DNA of 64,000 bases from assembly GCF_032854445.1 (NCBI RefSeq), contig NC_088296.1, positions 12,686,706-12,750,705 on the forward strand, given 5' to 3'. Positions within the stretch are counted from its first letter, which is position 1, and each line of letters begins with the position of its first letter. Positions 12,201-19,724 of this stretch are shown in pieces. Under the pieces are notes generated by a model, which saw only the letters and a program-made list of their open reading frames with translations, did not search any database and was not told the DNA's origin. A program made the position numbers and the translations under genes. Origin of the DNA: Liolophura sinensis. Its lineage: Eukaryota > Mollusca > Polyplacophora > Chitonida > Chitonidae.

Positions 12201-13685
12201 ATTAATAACCCAAATAAAAACGCAATTCTCATTTTTTATAGGACTGTGCAAAGTTTTGACTATTTTCGCCACAAAATTATAATTCCAGCGATTACATCAC
12301 CATCGATGATGCAACATTATTACAGATTTCCCTTTCCGGAATACATGTCCGTCATTAGTAATGCTTTCTTCATTGCACTCCTTTGTGAGGTGCAGGGAGA
12401 GATATGCTTGGCATCACGCAGCATGCACTGTTGGATCTCTGTGAGGATTTGTCTTCAATCTAAATTTTGACGCTATATGTATTTGTATTTGTAGACTGCG
12501 TAAAATGTGGAGCCATCAAAGGGTCACGATTTTTTAGATTTCGGAAACAAATTTTGTTTATTTTGTTTTAATTATATCATGCTCACGGGAGAACTAACCG
12601 ATAGAAATGTAGAATTATGTCGTGCGCACTACTTAATGAAGAGTTTGGGATCACGACTTGTTGAAACTCACGTGAGACCGACATTGTGAAGTTCGGATGA
12701 GCAAGACTTGGGTACGACATTATAATGACCAGGTGCGCCCAACATCATTGTGTAGTACAGCATATGGCCAACGGTCAATTATCTCGTGCACACCACATAA
12801 TTTTAGAAAACCGTCCGTACAACGTTTCATAACATGGACAGTGTTAATTTTTCCTTTTTCAGTTTCACTCCAACCGCTCTGTTGTAAAAATATGAAGTTT
12901 TAGTTTAATATATTAGAATAAAGACTAATATTAAATGTAGACGTTTATTAAAACTGTCCCAGAACTGTGCACGATATTGTCACTGTGCACGATGTTGTCA
13001 CTGTGCACGATGTTGTCACTGTGCACGATGTTGTCACTGTGCACGTGCTTGTCACCATGCACGATGTTGTCACTGTGCACGTGCTTGTTTCGTCCTCATT
13101 TATGTACTCTATCATTGAATATATGCACACCTATAAAAAAAAAGCATGGATAATGTTTTTGACCAGTTGAATGACAACGAATGGTAATAATGGTCCACTT
13201 CGCATGTTACCAGGAAGAAGCATGAGAAGTTTGCATGGAAACAATGCTTTTTAGTTTGGTAGTCAATAGACGATGCAAATGCCTAGAGCATAGCATCTTC
13301 AGTAAGCCTCTCGTTGGAAATTAAGCTTTAAAAGAGTCCTATTAAAAATAAAATAGAACGCTAACGAATAAATATATACCGGTAATGTAAAGACACTTAA
13401 TAAATATGCGATAAATAAATAACAAAGGGTTCTACAAACCTTCAAATAAAAGTTAATGCGGTAAACATAGGTGAGGTTTCAGATATCATTAACACGTCTG
13501 TATTGTTTAATGATCTTAGGCAGTGGACATAATGTTCATGAAAATTTCAACCTGAGAAACTGTTAGCTGCCAATCAGTTTTAATTTTATTTCAATTTTCA
13601 GCCCCAAAGGCCACCACCGGATTCTCCTCCGCCCAGCTATGACTCTTACCGCCCCGAGTACAGGAAGGGCTACAGAAGATACTAA
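73..13685 (+). CDS. ADAM10: ADAM10-type metalloprotease/sheddase, 3' part of gene (nine exons)
   Basis: Type I membrane zinc metalloprotease that sheds ectodomains at the cell surface; in animals ADAM10/Kuzbanian cleaves Notch and many other substrates. Exons read from the sequence: 73-271, 903-1062, 2072-2172, 2947-3034 (start uncertain), 3513-3615, 4019-4141, 4795-4931, 6447-6605, 13602-13685 (stop TAA). Order of domains: last zinc-site His-Asp and Met-turn (NYIMF), disintegrin (CGNTIVEEGEECDCG), cysteine-rich region (SPCRNYDGYCDVF), transmembrane segment (WWAVLLM...), proline-rich tail. The sequence order and exon contents match ADAM10 rather than ADAM17 or the adamalysin-like ADAMs, especially YCDVF..CR and the WWAVLLM membrane start. 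Splice phases agree at every junction except 2172/2947, which is off by one base. The window holds about 384 residues; prodomain and most of the catalytic domain lie upstream. No clear AATAAA was seen in the 800 bases after the stop. Confidence 0.93.
272..902 (+). other. ADAM10 intron
   Basis: Bounded by donor gtaacc and an acceptor ending cag. A+T-rich, with a T-rich run near 560-600. No repeat family or second gene recognised. Confidence 0.8.
903..1062 (+). CDS. ADAM10: ADAM10 exon: first half of disintegrin domain
   Basis: Acceptor cag at 900-902; donor gtaacc at 1063. The entering phase fits the previous exon (c + ac = His), giving CFK-H-VAYCGN. It encodes CGNTIVEEGEECDCGFEADC and then NDDCCTG, the calcium-binding and cysteine pattern of the disintegrin domain. 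Leaves two bases (ag), completed by the next exon to Ser. The open frame upstream of 903 is intronic read-through and not coding. Confidence 0.92.
1471..1731 (-). mobile_element. tRNA-derived SINE, full length, minus orientation
   Basis: Reads on the minus strand from a tRNA-like head (TGGCTCAGTTGGTTAGCGCG, an A-box; B-box-like gagttcaagtcc) through the conserved body to the tail 'gagtacggcgtaaaacac' and a poly(A) (the T run at 1471-1480). It is flanked by a perfect 13-base target-site duplication, tcctaaatattga, at 1458-1470 and 1732-1744. It lies in the ADAM10 intron between the two disintegrin exons. Short frames through it are not genes. Confidence 0.9.
1790..2055 (+). mobile_element. tRNA-derived SINE, full length, adjacent to ADAM10 3' splice site
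   Basis: Same family as the copy at 1471-1731 but in the opposite orientation, about 60 bases away. Head gtggctcatgtggttagcgc, tail ending aaataaataa at 2055. The bases after it (tttctttctgtttcag) are the pyrimidine tract and acceptor of the exon at 2072. A near-identical tract (tttctttctgtctgttt) precedes the SINE at 1773-1789, so the target-site duplication is the splice-site tract itself. Confidence 0.9.
2072..2172 (+). CDS. ADAM10: ADAM10 exon: second half of disintegrin domain
   Basis: Encodes (S)PSQGRCCTKSCTFVPR then CSPEEECARAAYC, colinear with the ADAM10 disintegrin segment. The acceptor tttcag at 2066-2071 lies directly after the A+T tail of a SINE, whose insertion duplicated the pyrimidine tract. 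The best donor is gtaaat at 2173, leaving one base of a codon. No other GT in the exon gives a plausible alternative in the phase the next exon would need. Confidence 0.88.
2231..2310 (+). repeat. Short tandem repeat, about 25-base unit
   Basis: Three to four imperfect copies of a unit like acacagtatttattactgta in the ADAM10 intron just after the exon ending at 2172. Confidence 0.7.
2947..3034 (+). CDS. ADAM10: ADAM10 exon: cysteine-rich linker after disintegrin (5' edge irregular)
   Basis: Encodes TGTAGSCPAPVLAQDNQF and then CDDNSHVCEKG, which fits the ADAM10 segment after 'GICNG'. Donor gtaaag at 3035, phase 0. The only AG that can act as acceptor is at 2945-2946. It starts the exon at 2947 and leaves the join with the previous exon one base short; the frame works only if the exon begins at 2946. 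An upstream TGA at 2936-2938 in this frame rules out a longer exon. A non-canonical site, a one-base deletion in this allele or an assembly error would all explain this. Confidence 0.82.
3513..3615 (+). CDS. ADAM10: ADAM10 exon: cysteine-rich region
   Basis: Acceptor ttttag at 3507-3512, donor gtatta at 3616, phase 0 in and phase 1 out. Encodes QCIGSICKRIGWEECF and later EEMCYVSCK, matching the family pattern CAGSIC..GLEEC..LCHVCC. One of the vertebrate vicinal cysteines (HVCC) is Ser-Cys here. Confidence 0.9.
4019..4141 (+). CDS. ADAM10: ADAM10 exon: cysteine-rich region, variable loop
   Basis: Acceptor ttccag ending at 4018, donor gtgagg at 4142; phase 1 on both sides. Encodes DPNSGNCVSSNNATW through KAVQLPPG, corresponding to the ADAM10 stretch that starts DPSTC and ends LQPG. 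N-N-A-T is a potential N-glycosylation site. The middle is longer than the vertebrate counterpart. Confidence 0.9.
4795..4931 (+). CDS. ADAM10: ADAM10 exon: conserved SPC..YCDVF membrane-proximal module
   Basis: Acceptor tttcag ending at 4794, donor gtaatc at 4932, phase 1 in and 0 out. Encodes GSPCRNYDGYCDVFYKCR, QIDTEGALKRL and the membrane-proximal IEQWIQ. This is the most diagnostic stretch for ADAM10, which has YCDVF, CR, VDADGPLARL and IAEWI in the same order. Confidence 0.94.
4932..6446 (+). other. ADAM10 intron before the transmembrane exon
   Basis: About 1.5 kb of A+T-rich sequence with no recognised repeat or exon. Confidence 0.75.
6447..6605 (+). CDS. ADAM10: ADAM10 exon: transmembrane segment and start of cytoplasmic tail
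   Basis: Acceptor tctcag ending at 6446, donor gtacgt at 6606, phase 0 on both sides (53 codons). Encodes QYWWAVLLMCVGLIAFMAVF as the membrane helix, then IKVCSYSTPTYPPG and a basic RKPRRQQK. ADAM10 starts its membrane helix with HWWAVLLM and follows with FIKICSVHTP, so the match is close. The basic cluster sits where vertebrate ADAM10 carries an arginine-rich ER-retention signal; whether it works that way here is inference. Confidence 0.93.
8404..8466 (+). repeat. Dispersed repeat tail ('gccgatgtggcgttaag' type)
   Basis: A segment with cacgatatggctggaatatt followed by gccgatgtggcgttaag and an attc microsatellite. The same motif recurs at 9130-9186. I know similar tails from molluscan short repeats, so this is probably the 3' end of a second SINE-like family. 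Confidence 0.65.
9130..9186 (+). repeat. Second copy of the 'gccgatgtggcgttaag' repeat tail
   Basis: Contains cacgatgtggctgcaaaatt and gccgatgtggcgttaagc, then a short attcatt run, parallel to 8404-8466. Confidence 0.65.
12965..13089 (+). repeat. 18-base minisatellite, about 7 copies
   Basis: Unit close to gttgtcactgtgcacgat, with a variant gtgcttgtcaccatgcac. The unit length is a multiple of three, so both strands show fortuitous short open frames. Confidence 0.9.
13602..13685 (+). CDS. ADAM10: ADAM10 terminal coding exon: proline-rich tail
   Basis: Acceptor ttttcag ending at 13601; 27 codons and stop TAA at 13683-13685. Encodes PQRPPPDSPPPSYDSYRPEY and ends KGYRRY. The RPPP start and the basic end resemble the ADAM10 tail (RRRPPQP...GHMRR). 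PPPSY is a PPxY motif of the sort bound by WW domains. The 7 kb intron before it could hide a small cassette exon, but none was seen and the phase 0 join with 6605 is open. Confidence 0.88.
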   Translation, partial: PQRPPPDSPPPSYDSYRPEYRKGYRRY

Positions 13686-14537
13686 AAAAGGGTGATGATT
13701 GTACCCTCTTCGCTGCAAAACATCAGCCCCAGCATGAGAACGAGGCACCACTTGCATTGATAAGAATTACCTCCCTTGAACTAAAGTCTCAACGAAGAGT
13801 AAGAGGCATATACATGTAAACACGCACCCTGAAATAGACTGAATGGGTGTCCCATGGGTATATTCCCAATGATCTAAAATTTTGTCCATGAGATTTATTT
13901 GGAAGGTAGGATGATATCCTACAAGAAAATACCAGTTTTAGCACACATATCAACGTGTTATGATCTTTATTTGCCTCATGAAATGCATTTTTTTGTTGGT
14001 GAGGAGGGGGGGGATTTGAGGTCATTTGCAGTGTTTCACACAGTGGGTTTAAATTCGCTGTTCAAGAAAATTCGATCATATAGAACGGTGAGAAAATGCC
14101 TGCTGTGTTGTGCCGTGTTAAATATGGATCCAACCCGCGACTGGTTATTTGATTGTTGCTGGGCGGGTTGTGCGCGAGGAAATATTGATACACATCAAAA
14201 CTTTATCACAAACCTGGTACGTACCATTTTTCTTATGTAAACATTATGACGCATTCTTACTTTAACAGTACCCTATGTGTATGAATTATTTATAAGGTTT
14301 TAACCATTGAGTAGAAAATCTATTCACATGATTAGGTATGTGTATTTTTACGTTTAATATAAACAAAATAACAAAATAATGATATCCTGATATTTTTAAA
14401 AATTTATTGTTATGCAAAACTGGGTAACACTATATCGGTGCATAAATTGTATATTTTTTGTATATAATTTTTCACCTGTCTTCCGCCTTTGCACGCGCCA
14501 AGGCGATATGTGTGATATGTGTGTGTAAAGTAGAAGT

Positions 14538-14812
14538 TTCACCTTGCTTTGATTTCACCTTACCTTGACTTCACTTTACACTGACTTCACTTTACACTGA
14601 CTTCACCTTACCTTGACTTCACTTTACACTGACTTCACTTTACACTGACTTCGCCTTACCTTGATTTCACTTTACACTGACTTCACTTTACACTGACTTC
14701 ACCTTACCTTGATTTCACTTTACACTGACTTCACTTTACACTGACTTCACCTTATCTTGACTTCACTTTACACTGACTTCACTTTACGCTGACCTCACCT
14801 AACACTGGCTTC
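14538..14812 (+). repeat. 16-base minisatellite with 48-base higher-order unit
   Basis: Basic unit cttcactttacactga (16 bases), alternating with the variant cttcaccttaccttga so that one variant copy plus two standard copies form a 48-base block repeated several times. Confidence 0.9.
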
Positions 14813-15062
14813 GGATTACATGTACCACACCGATGACTTGTGAAACATGTCCATTTTATCTTGAGAAGCGCAATCAAAGCTATGGGACTTACTATTGTTT
14901 TATTTTCTTCTAACTTCACAAATCCCAGTTCATCAACTTTTGTATTTCACGATTTGTTTGTTTGCATTAATGTTCACTTCAGTGCTGGCCCTTATATTAG
15001 ATGGAGAGAAATGTCGTGCTAATTACATATTGTCCACCTAAGTAGACTTTAAGCAGACCTCG

Positions 15063-15188
15063 AAGTAGAATGTCGCAGTCATGATAACTTTAAATGTGAA
15101 TCCGAAGTAGAATGTCGCAGTCATGATAACTTTAAACATGACCCAGAAGTAGAATGTCGCTGTCATGATAACTTTAAACATGGGCGAA
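15063..15188 (+). repeat. 42-base tandem repeat, 3 copies
   Basis: Three copies starting gaagtagaatgtcgcagtca and including gataactttaaa, at 15063, 15105 and 15147. Confidence 0.85.
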
Positions 15189-15242
15189 TGTCTGGGTCTT
15201 TTTGTCTTTTTGTTAACTTAAAATGACTACCCATTCAGGTAA

Positions 15243-15885
15243 CCAAATGGTAGTGCCATTATTTGTCTCCTTGGTAACTTAACACGGTGAACTAGTTACG
15301 AAGTGGAATATGCGCATCATTATTTTGTCTCCTTGGTAACTTAACACAGTGAACTAGTTACGAAGTGGAATGTGCGCATCATCATTTGTCTCCTTGGTAA
15401 CTTAACACAGTGAACTAGTTACGAAGTGGAATGTGCGTATCATCATTTTGTCTCCTTGGTAACTTAACACAGTGAACTAGTTACGAAGTGGAATGTGCGC
15501 ATCATCATTTGTCTCCTTGGTAACTTAACACGGTGAACTAGTTACGAAGTGGAATGTGCGTATCATCATTTGTCTCCTTGGTAACTTAACACAGTGAACT
15601 AGTTACGAAGTGGAATGTGCGCATCATCATTTGTCTCCTTGGTAACTTAACACAGTGAACTAGTTACGAAGTGGAATGTGCGTATCATCATTTTGTCTCC
15701 TTGGTAACTTAACACAGTGAACTAGTTACGAAGTGGAATGTGCGTATCATCATTTGTCTCCTTGGTAACTTAACACAGTGAACTAGTTACGAAGTGGAAT
15801 ATGCGCATCATTATTTTGTCTCCTTGGTAACTTAACACAGTGAACTAGTTACGAAGTGGAATGTGCGTATCATCATTTTGTCTTC
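15243..15885 (+). repeat. 61-62-base minisatellite, about 10 copies
   Basis: Unit includes tctccttggtaacttaacac, gtgaactagttacgaagtgg and aatgtgcgtatcatcat. Copies are nearly identical, differing mainly by one T (cattt or catttt) and g/t in gcgcatc or gcgtatc, which suggests recent expansion. Confidence 0.92.
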
Positions 15886-16120
15886 CATGTAGCTGGAGAA
15901 ATCCCGGTTGAAGGTCATAATAATCTCAACGTACTCAGAATGTTAAAGTTAAATTTATTACATAAATATATGTTAATACTCATGGGTAATGTTTTCGCCA
16001 TGTCATTTGAAATTTTTGAAATAATAGAATATTGGATATATGTGTATGATTTGTCATATATATCGTCAGCAAATTATGAACAGAATTGAAATTTGTATTA
16101 GCCACGAACTCATACTCTAA

Positions 16121-16235
16121 GGTTTGAATAGCCAAATGTGTGCTATAGCCAAATGTGTGCTATAGCCAAATGTGTGCTATAGCCAGATGTGTGCTATAGC
16201 CAAATGTGTGCTATAGCCAAATGGCAGATGTGGGC
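16121..16235 (+). repeat. 18-base minisatellite, about 6 copies
   Basis: Unit gccaaatgtgtgctatag, nearly perfect, with one c/a variant copy and degraded last copies. Confidence 0.88.
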
Positions 16236-16514
16236 CATAGCCAAAAACCTCGCAGATTCTTCAAAGACAAAGCGTAAAGACACTGACGAAAAGTAAGACT
16301 AATGAACACCGGTTAGGGGTGTTGTCAGTCTTGTAGGATGGATCGCGGATTGTTAAAAACGTTAATAAATCATATATTTGAACTTCTTCATCAGCTTACA
16401 ACACAAAAATCATACTCTTCATGTTCAACACTACAGTTGCCAAACATCCATTTGCTAAGTACCAGTGTATTTTTTGTATGAGCATATGCAGTGCAGATCT
16501 GTATTATTTCTGTT

Positions 16515-16612
16515 AGCACGTTACTGTATGTAAACGTTATTTTGTTGGTACATTACAGCGAGTAAACGTTATTTCTGGTAGCACATTACTGTATGTAAAC
16601 GTTATCACTGTG
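16515..16612 (+). repeat. About 32-base tandem repeat, 3 copies
   Basis: Three copies of a unit containing agcacattactgtatgtaa and acgttat. Confidence 0.75.
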
Positions 16613-16949
16613 GTAACTTTGCTGTTTTGTATTTTTTTGTCCTACTGATCAACACGTCCTCATATATAATATTTTTGAAGAAAAAATGTAAATATCATGT
16701 CCTGTTGTTCCTTCTTGCTTTTCAATCAATAAAATGTTTTATTACAACAGATCATTGCAACTTGGTGTATCAGTGCGTATTACGTGTGGTGTTAGATGTC
16801 ACTGACGAATGTCAAATTTTGTTTGGGGGTATGATTGATATTTACGAATGGTTGAAGTTTGGCGAAAATTTTAAAGAAACCCACTATAGTTTAGACGGGT
16901 CTCAGCCCTGACTTTAGAATGGGGAAAATGTGCGTTTATTTTGTTCCTG

Positions 16950-17160
16950 AGGACCGAGTGGTCTCCCACAACTGACATCGGAGGTTGAAATTCCGCTGTC
17001 GTTGGTTCCACGGCGGTTTTAAGTCAGGAAGTTGTCAGGTATCCAGAGAAGGCCGTGGATTTTCCCTATGCACTCCTCTGTCCTCCGACAATATAGCTAA
17101 CCGCTTTCGTAAAAGTGAAAATATAATTTTCATTTAAAATCCAATCAGGTTAACATCTAA
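16950..17160 (+). repeat. Degenerate SINE-like sequence
   Basis: Contains a tRNA-like start (ggaccgagtggtctc), a cctctgtcctccgacaatat stretch and a gtaaaagtgaaaata tail, in the order seen in the SINEs of this window but strongly diverged. A second related fragment seems to lie at 17200-17340. Confidence 0.45.
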
Positions 17161-17439
17161 AATATTCGTTATTTTATTTATTCATTTATGTTTTAATTCT
17201 GAATTGTTTAAGGCCTCACTAAAGAATTTATCACTTATATGATGAGGGTCAGTTTTATGGGTGGAGGAAACCTGGAATAAACCATGGACTTTCGGCAAGT
17301 TTTATGGGTGGAGGAAACCGGAGTACCGGGGTACAGACGAAATTTTACACGTGCATGTGGCGTACAGATATGTACGTACTATTGGTGGAATAGAAAAATG
17401 ATTATGGTTTAGCGCCTATTGGGCTTTGCAGCCATATTG

Positions 17440-17590
17440 TGGCGATATATTGGTGAACGATAGTTGGTTGTGGCCATATATTGGTGAAAGATAATTGGTC
17501 GTGGCCATATATTGGTAAAAGATAATTAGTCGTGGCGATATATTGGTGAAAGATGATTGGTTGTGGCGATGTATTGGTGGACGATCATTG
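17440..17590 (+). repeat. About 31-base minisatellite, 5 copies
   Basis: Unit includes atattggtgaaagataattg followed by gtcgtggc. It begins directly after a sequence resembling the reverse of the 'gccgatgtggcgttaag' repeat tail. Confidence 0.8.
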
Positions 17591-17614
17591 GTTTTCAGCC
17601 AACGTTAGACTTCA

Positions 17615-17862
17615 CACACGACCACATGGGTAATGTTCACCTCACTGCACACACGGCCACACCATATATGTTGACCTCACTACACACACGACACACGAAT
17701 ATTGTTGACCTCACTGCACACACGACCACACGAGTAATGTTGACCTCACTGCACACACGACCACACGAATGTTGTTGGCCTCACTGCACACACGACCACA
17801 CGAGTGCTGACCTCATCTCACACACGACCACACGAGTGTTGTTGACCTCTTACTGTCACCAG
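17615..17862 (+). repeat. About 36-base minisatellite, 7 copies
   Basis: Unit includes cactgcacacacgaccacac and gagtaatgttgacct, with small length differences between copies. Confidence 0.85.
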
Positions 17863-18441
17863 GGTACCACATTCAATTAAAGTGGCAGACTAAAATAAAT
17901 AAGTTATAACGTTTGTTATGACACCATTCTTCAACGCTAACGTATATTTAAAGCAATCTACATATTGAACTGTGACATTTTTATCAAAATCTTTTTGCTT
18001 GACTCAGTACAGATAATGTATGTTGACGTTTGTCAATTAAAACAACAATTCCCAATTTTCTGGCACTTTCTTCAAGACACGCTAAAAATGGCGTTAGCAT
18101 TTTAAATTTTATTCCTTAGATATACAGAATTTTATCAGGTATAAGCTTGATGCTTATGTTACCTGAGAAGTTTGAGACACACTTGTGCCATGTGGCACTC
18201 TGAAAGCTAATCTGCTTAACTTACAGAACGGAGTGACGGCAGAATAGATTATGTTAGATTATGGCCCACAGTATCATATTACATATCTTAGTCTTGTTCT
18301 GTTATTATATGTTACAATAACAGATCCTAATATAGCATCGCCCAGAAAACGTAACATTTTGTTAAATTTGACAGATTAGATTTTAGAGTCTATATAGAGG
18401 AACAAAAAAAGGAGGACATAAAGGAAAACAATCTATCTGAT

Positions 18442-18661
18442 CATTTATTTATTTATTTATTTGATTGGTGTTTTACGCCGTACTCAAGAATATTTCACTT
18501 ATACGACGGCGGCCAGCATTATGGTGGGTGGAAACCGGGCAGAATCCGGGGGAAACCCACGACCACCCGCAGGTTGATGGCAGACCTTCCCACGTACGGC
18601 CGGAGAGGAAACCAGTATGAGCTGGACTTGAACTCACAGCGACCGCATTTCTGAGAGACTC
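18442..18661 (-). mobile_element. SINE, minus orientation, 5'-truncated
   Basis: Same family as 1471-1731. The tail (atttatttatttattt) comes first on the + strand; the element stops near the B-box side and lacks the A-box head, as expected for incomplete reverse transcription. Confidence 0.88.
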
Positions 18662-19672
18662 AATTGCAATTAACGTCACTCTGTTTTAGTTTCTGCTCGT
18701 TACTTAAGCGGTTTCTTCGTAATCTGTTACTATTTGTGCTAAATAGCTGAGGTAATAAATGACTGGTTTTCATGTGACCTTTTTGTCAACTGTCACATTG
18801 TCGTCGCTGTTTCAGGTTATTGTGAGGTACATTTTCTTTCCCGATTTCCTAATTCAGAAATATGCGATACGATGTCTGAATGTTTGTGACTGAAAATCAA
18901 ATACAGAATCGCGCGATACGAATTTGAATACATCGAAATGCAAATGCCATCTTTCATTTCTGCAGTTTATAACAGGAAACAATATGGTCGTTAAAACGAT
19001 GATAGGATCGACTCTGAAAGATTTGGTCGACACTGTGTTCATAATGAGTGGGATCGTTGTCAAAATCAACGGTGAACTGCAACTGGACATGTTTGCTGGA
19101 GACAATGTCCATGGGCAGCCAGAAGGTGTACTACCTTGTCTAAAGCGAACAGGCCAATAATACAGCACTCAATATCGACGACAGGTGCCCCGTGTACAAG
19201 ATGACTCAATCGGTGGGTGGGCGGGTGGAGAGGTTGGGGGTGGGGCGGCAAGGTGTGGGTGTCAGTAAGCGTTATGTCAGTTGGCCGATGCACCATTTGA
19301 CATTCACACTCTGGGACACTTGTCATAGGTCCACGTGTTACTAACAAACTTGTGTGCAGTTACATTCCTTTGGGGCTTTAAATCAATAAATGTATACAAG
19401 CTAATCAAGAATACCTCTGAGGACGCGTTGGCCGGCGACTGGCGCTAACCAGCAGTTATCAGTCGTCACCAGCCGAATGGTGGGAGGAAGGTTTGGCCCT
19501 GGCTTTACTTTCGACGCCGTAGTATTTAATCTTGAACCGCAGTTCCGTTATCCAGCTTGGGTGTAACGCGCATGTCAACCATAACTGCCAGGATCGCCAT
19601 CTTTGCCACTGTGAAGAGGCGCAACAGGTCTTCAGAGTGTCTTCACTACTCAGGCACCTATCTATACCAAAA

Positions 19673-19724
19673 ATGAAACCGGTCTGGATATTTGCCATTT
19701 TCCTACTGGTGGCTTACGACGTAC
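19673..19724 (+). CDS. nAChR-like gene, alternative first coding exon A (signal peptide)
   Basis: ATG at 19673 with A at -3; encodes MKPVWIFAIFLLVAYDV, a hydrophobic signal peptide. A consensus donor gtaagt follows at 19725 and leaves one base (c), exactly the phase needed by the exon at 36880 (c + gc = Arg). The intron to that exon would be 17 kb. The transcript start is not visible. Confidence 0.75.

Larger units (their letters stand above)
6606..13601 (+). other. Large last ADAM10 intron
   Basis: Seven kilobases between the transmembrane exon and the tail exon. It holds two fragments of a second short repeat (8404-8466 and 9130-9186), a small inverted repeat around 7030-7090, an 18-base minisatellite at 12965-13089, and otherwise unremarkable A+T-rich DNA. 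No conserved coding segment was seen on either strand; the short open frames look random. Confidence 0.7.
13686..19672 (+). other. Intergenic region between ADAM10 and the receptor gene
   Basis: About 6 kb. The first few hundred bases should include the ADAM10 3' UTR. The remainder is dominated by seven unrelated minisatellites (14.54 to 17.87 kb), degenerate SINE-like sequence and a truncated SINE at 18442-18661. The last 200 bases before 19673 should contain the 5' UTR of the first receptor transcript; no confident core-promoter element was identified. Confidence 0.7.

Noticed and set aside
12960-17862. CRISPR-like look of regular repeats
   Set aside because: The units are directly tandem without unique spacers and the genome is clearly animal; these are minisatellites.
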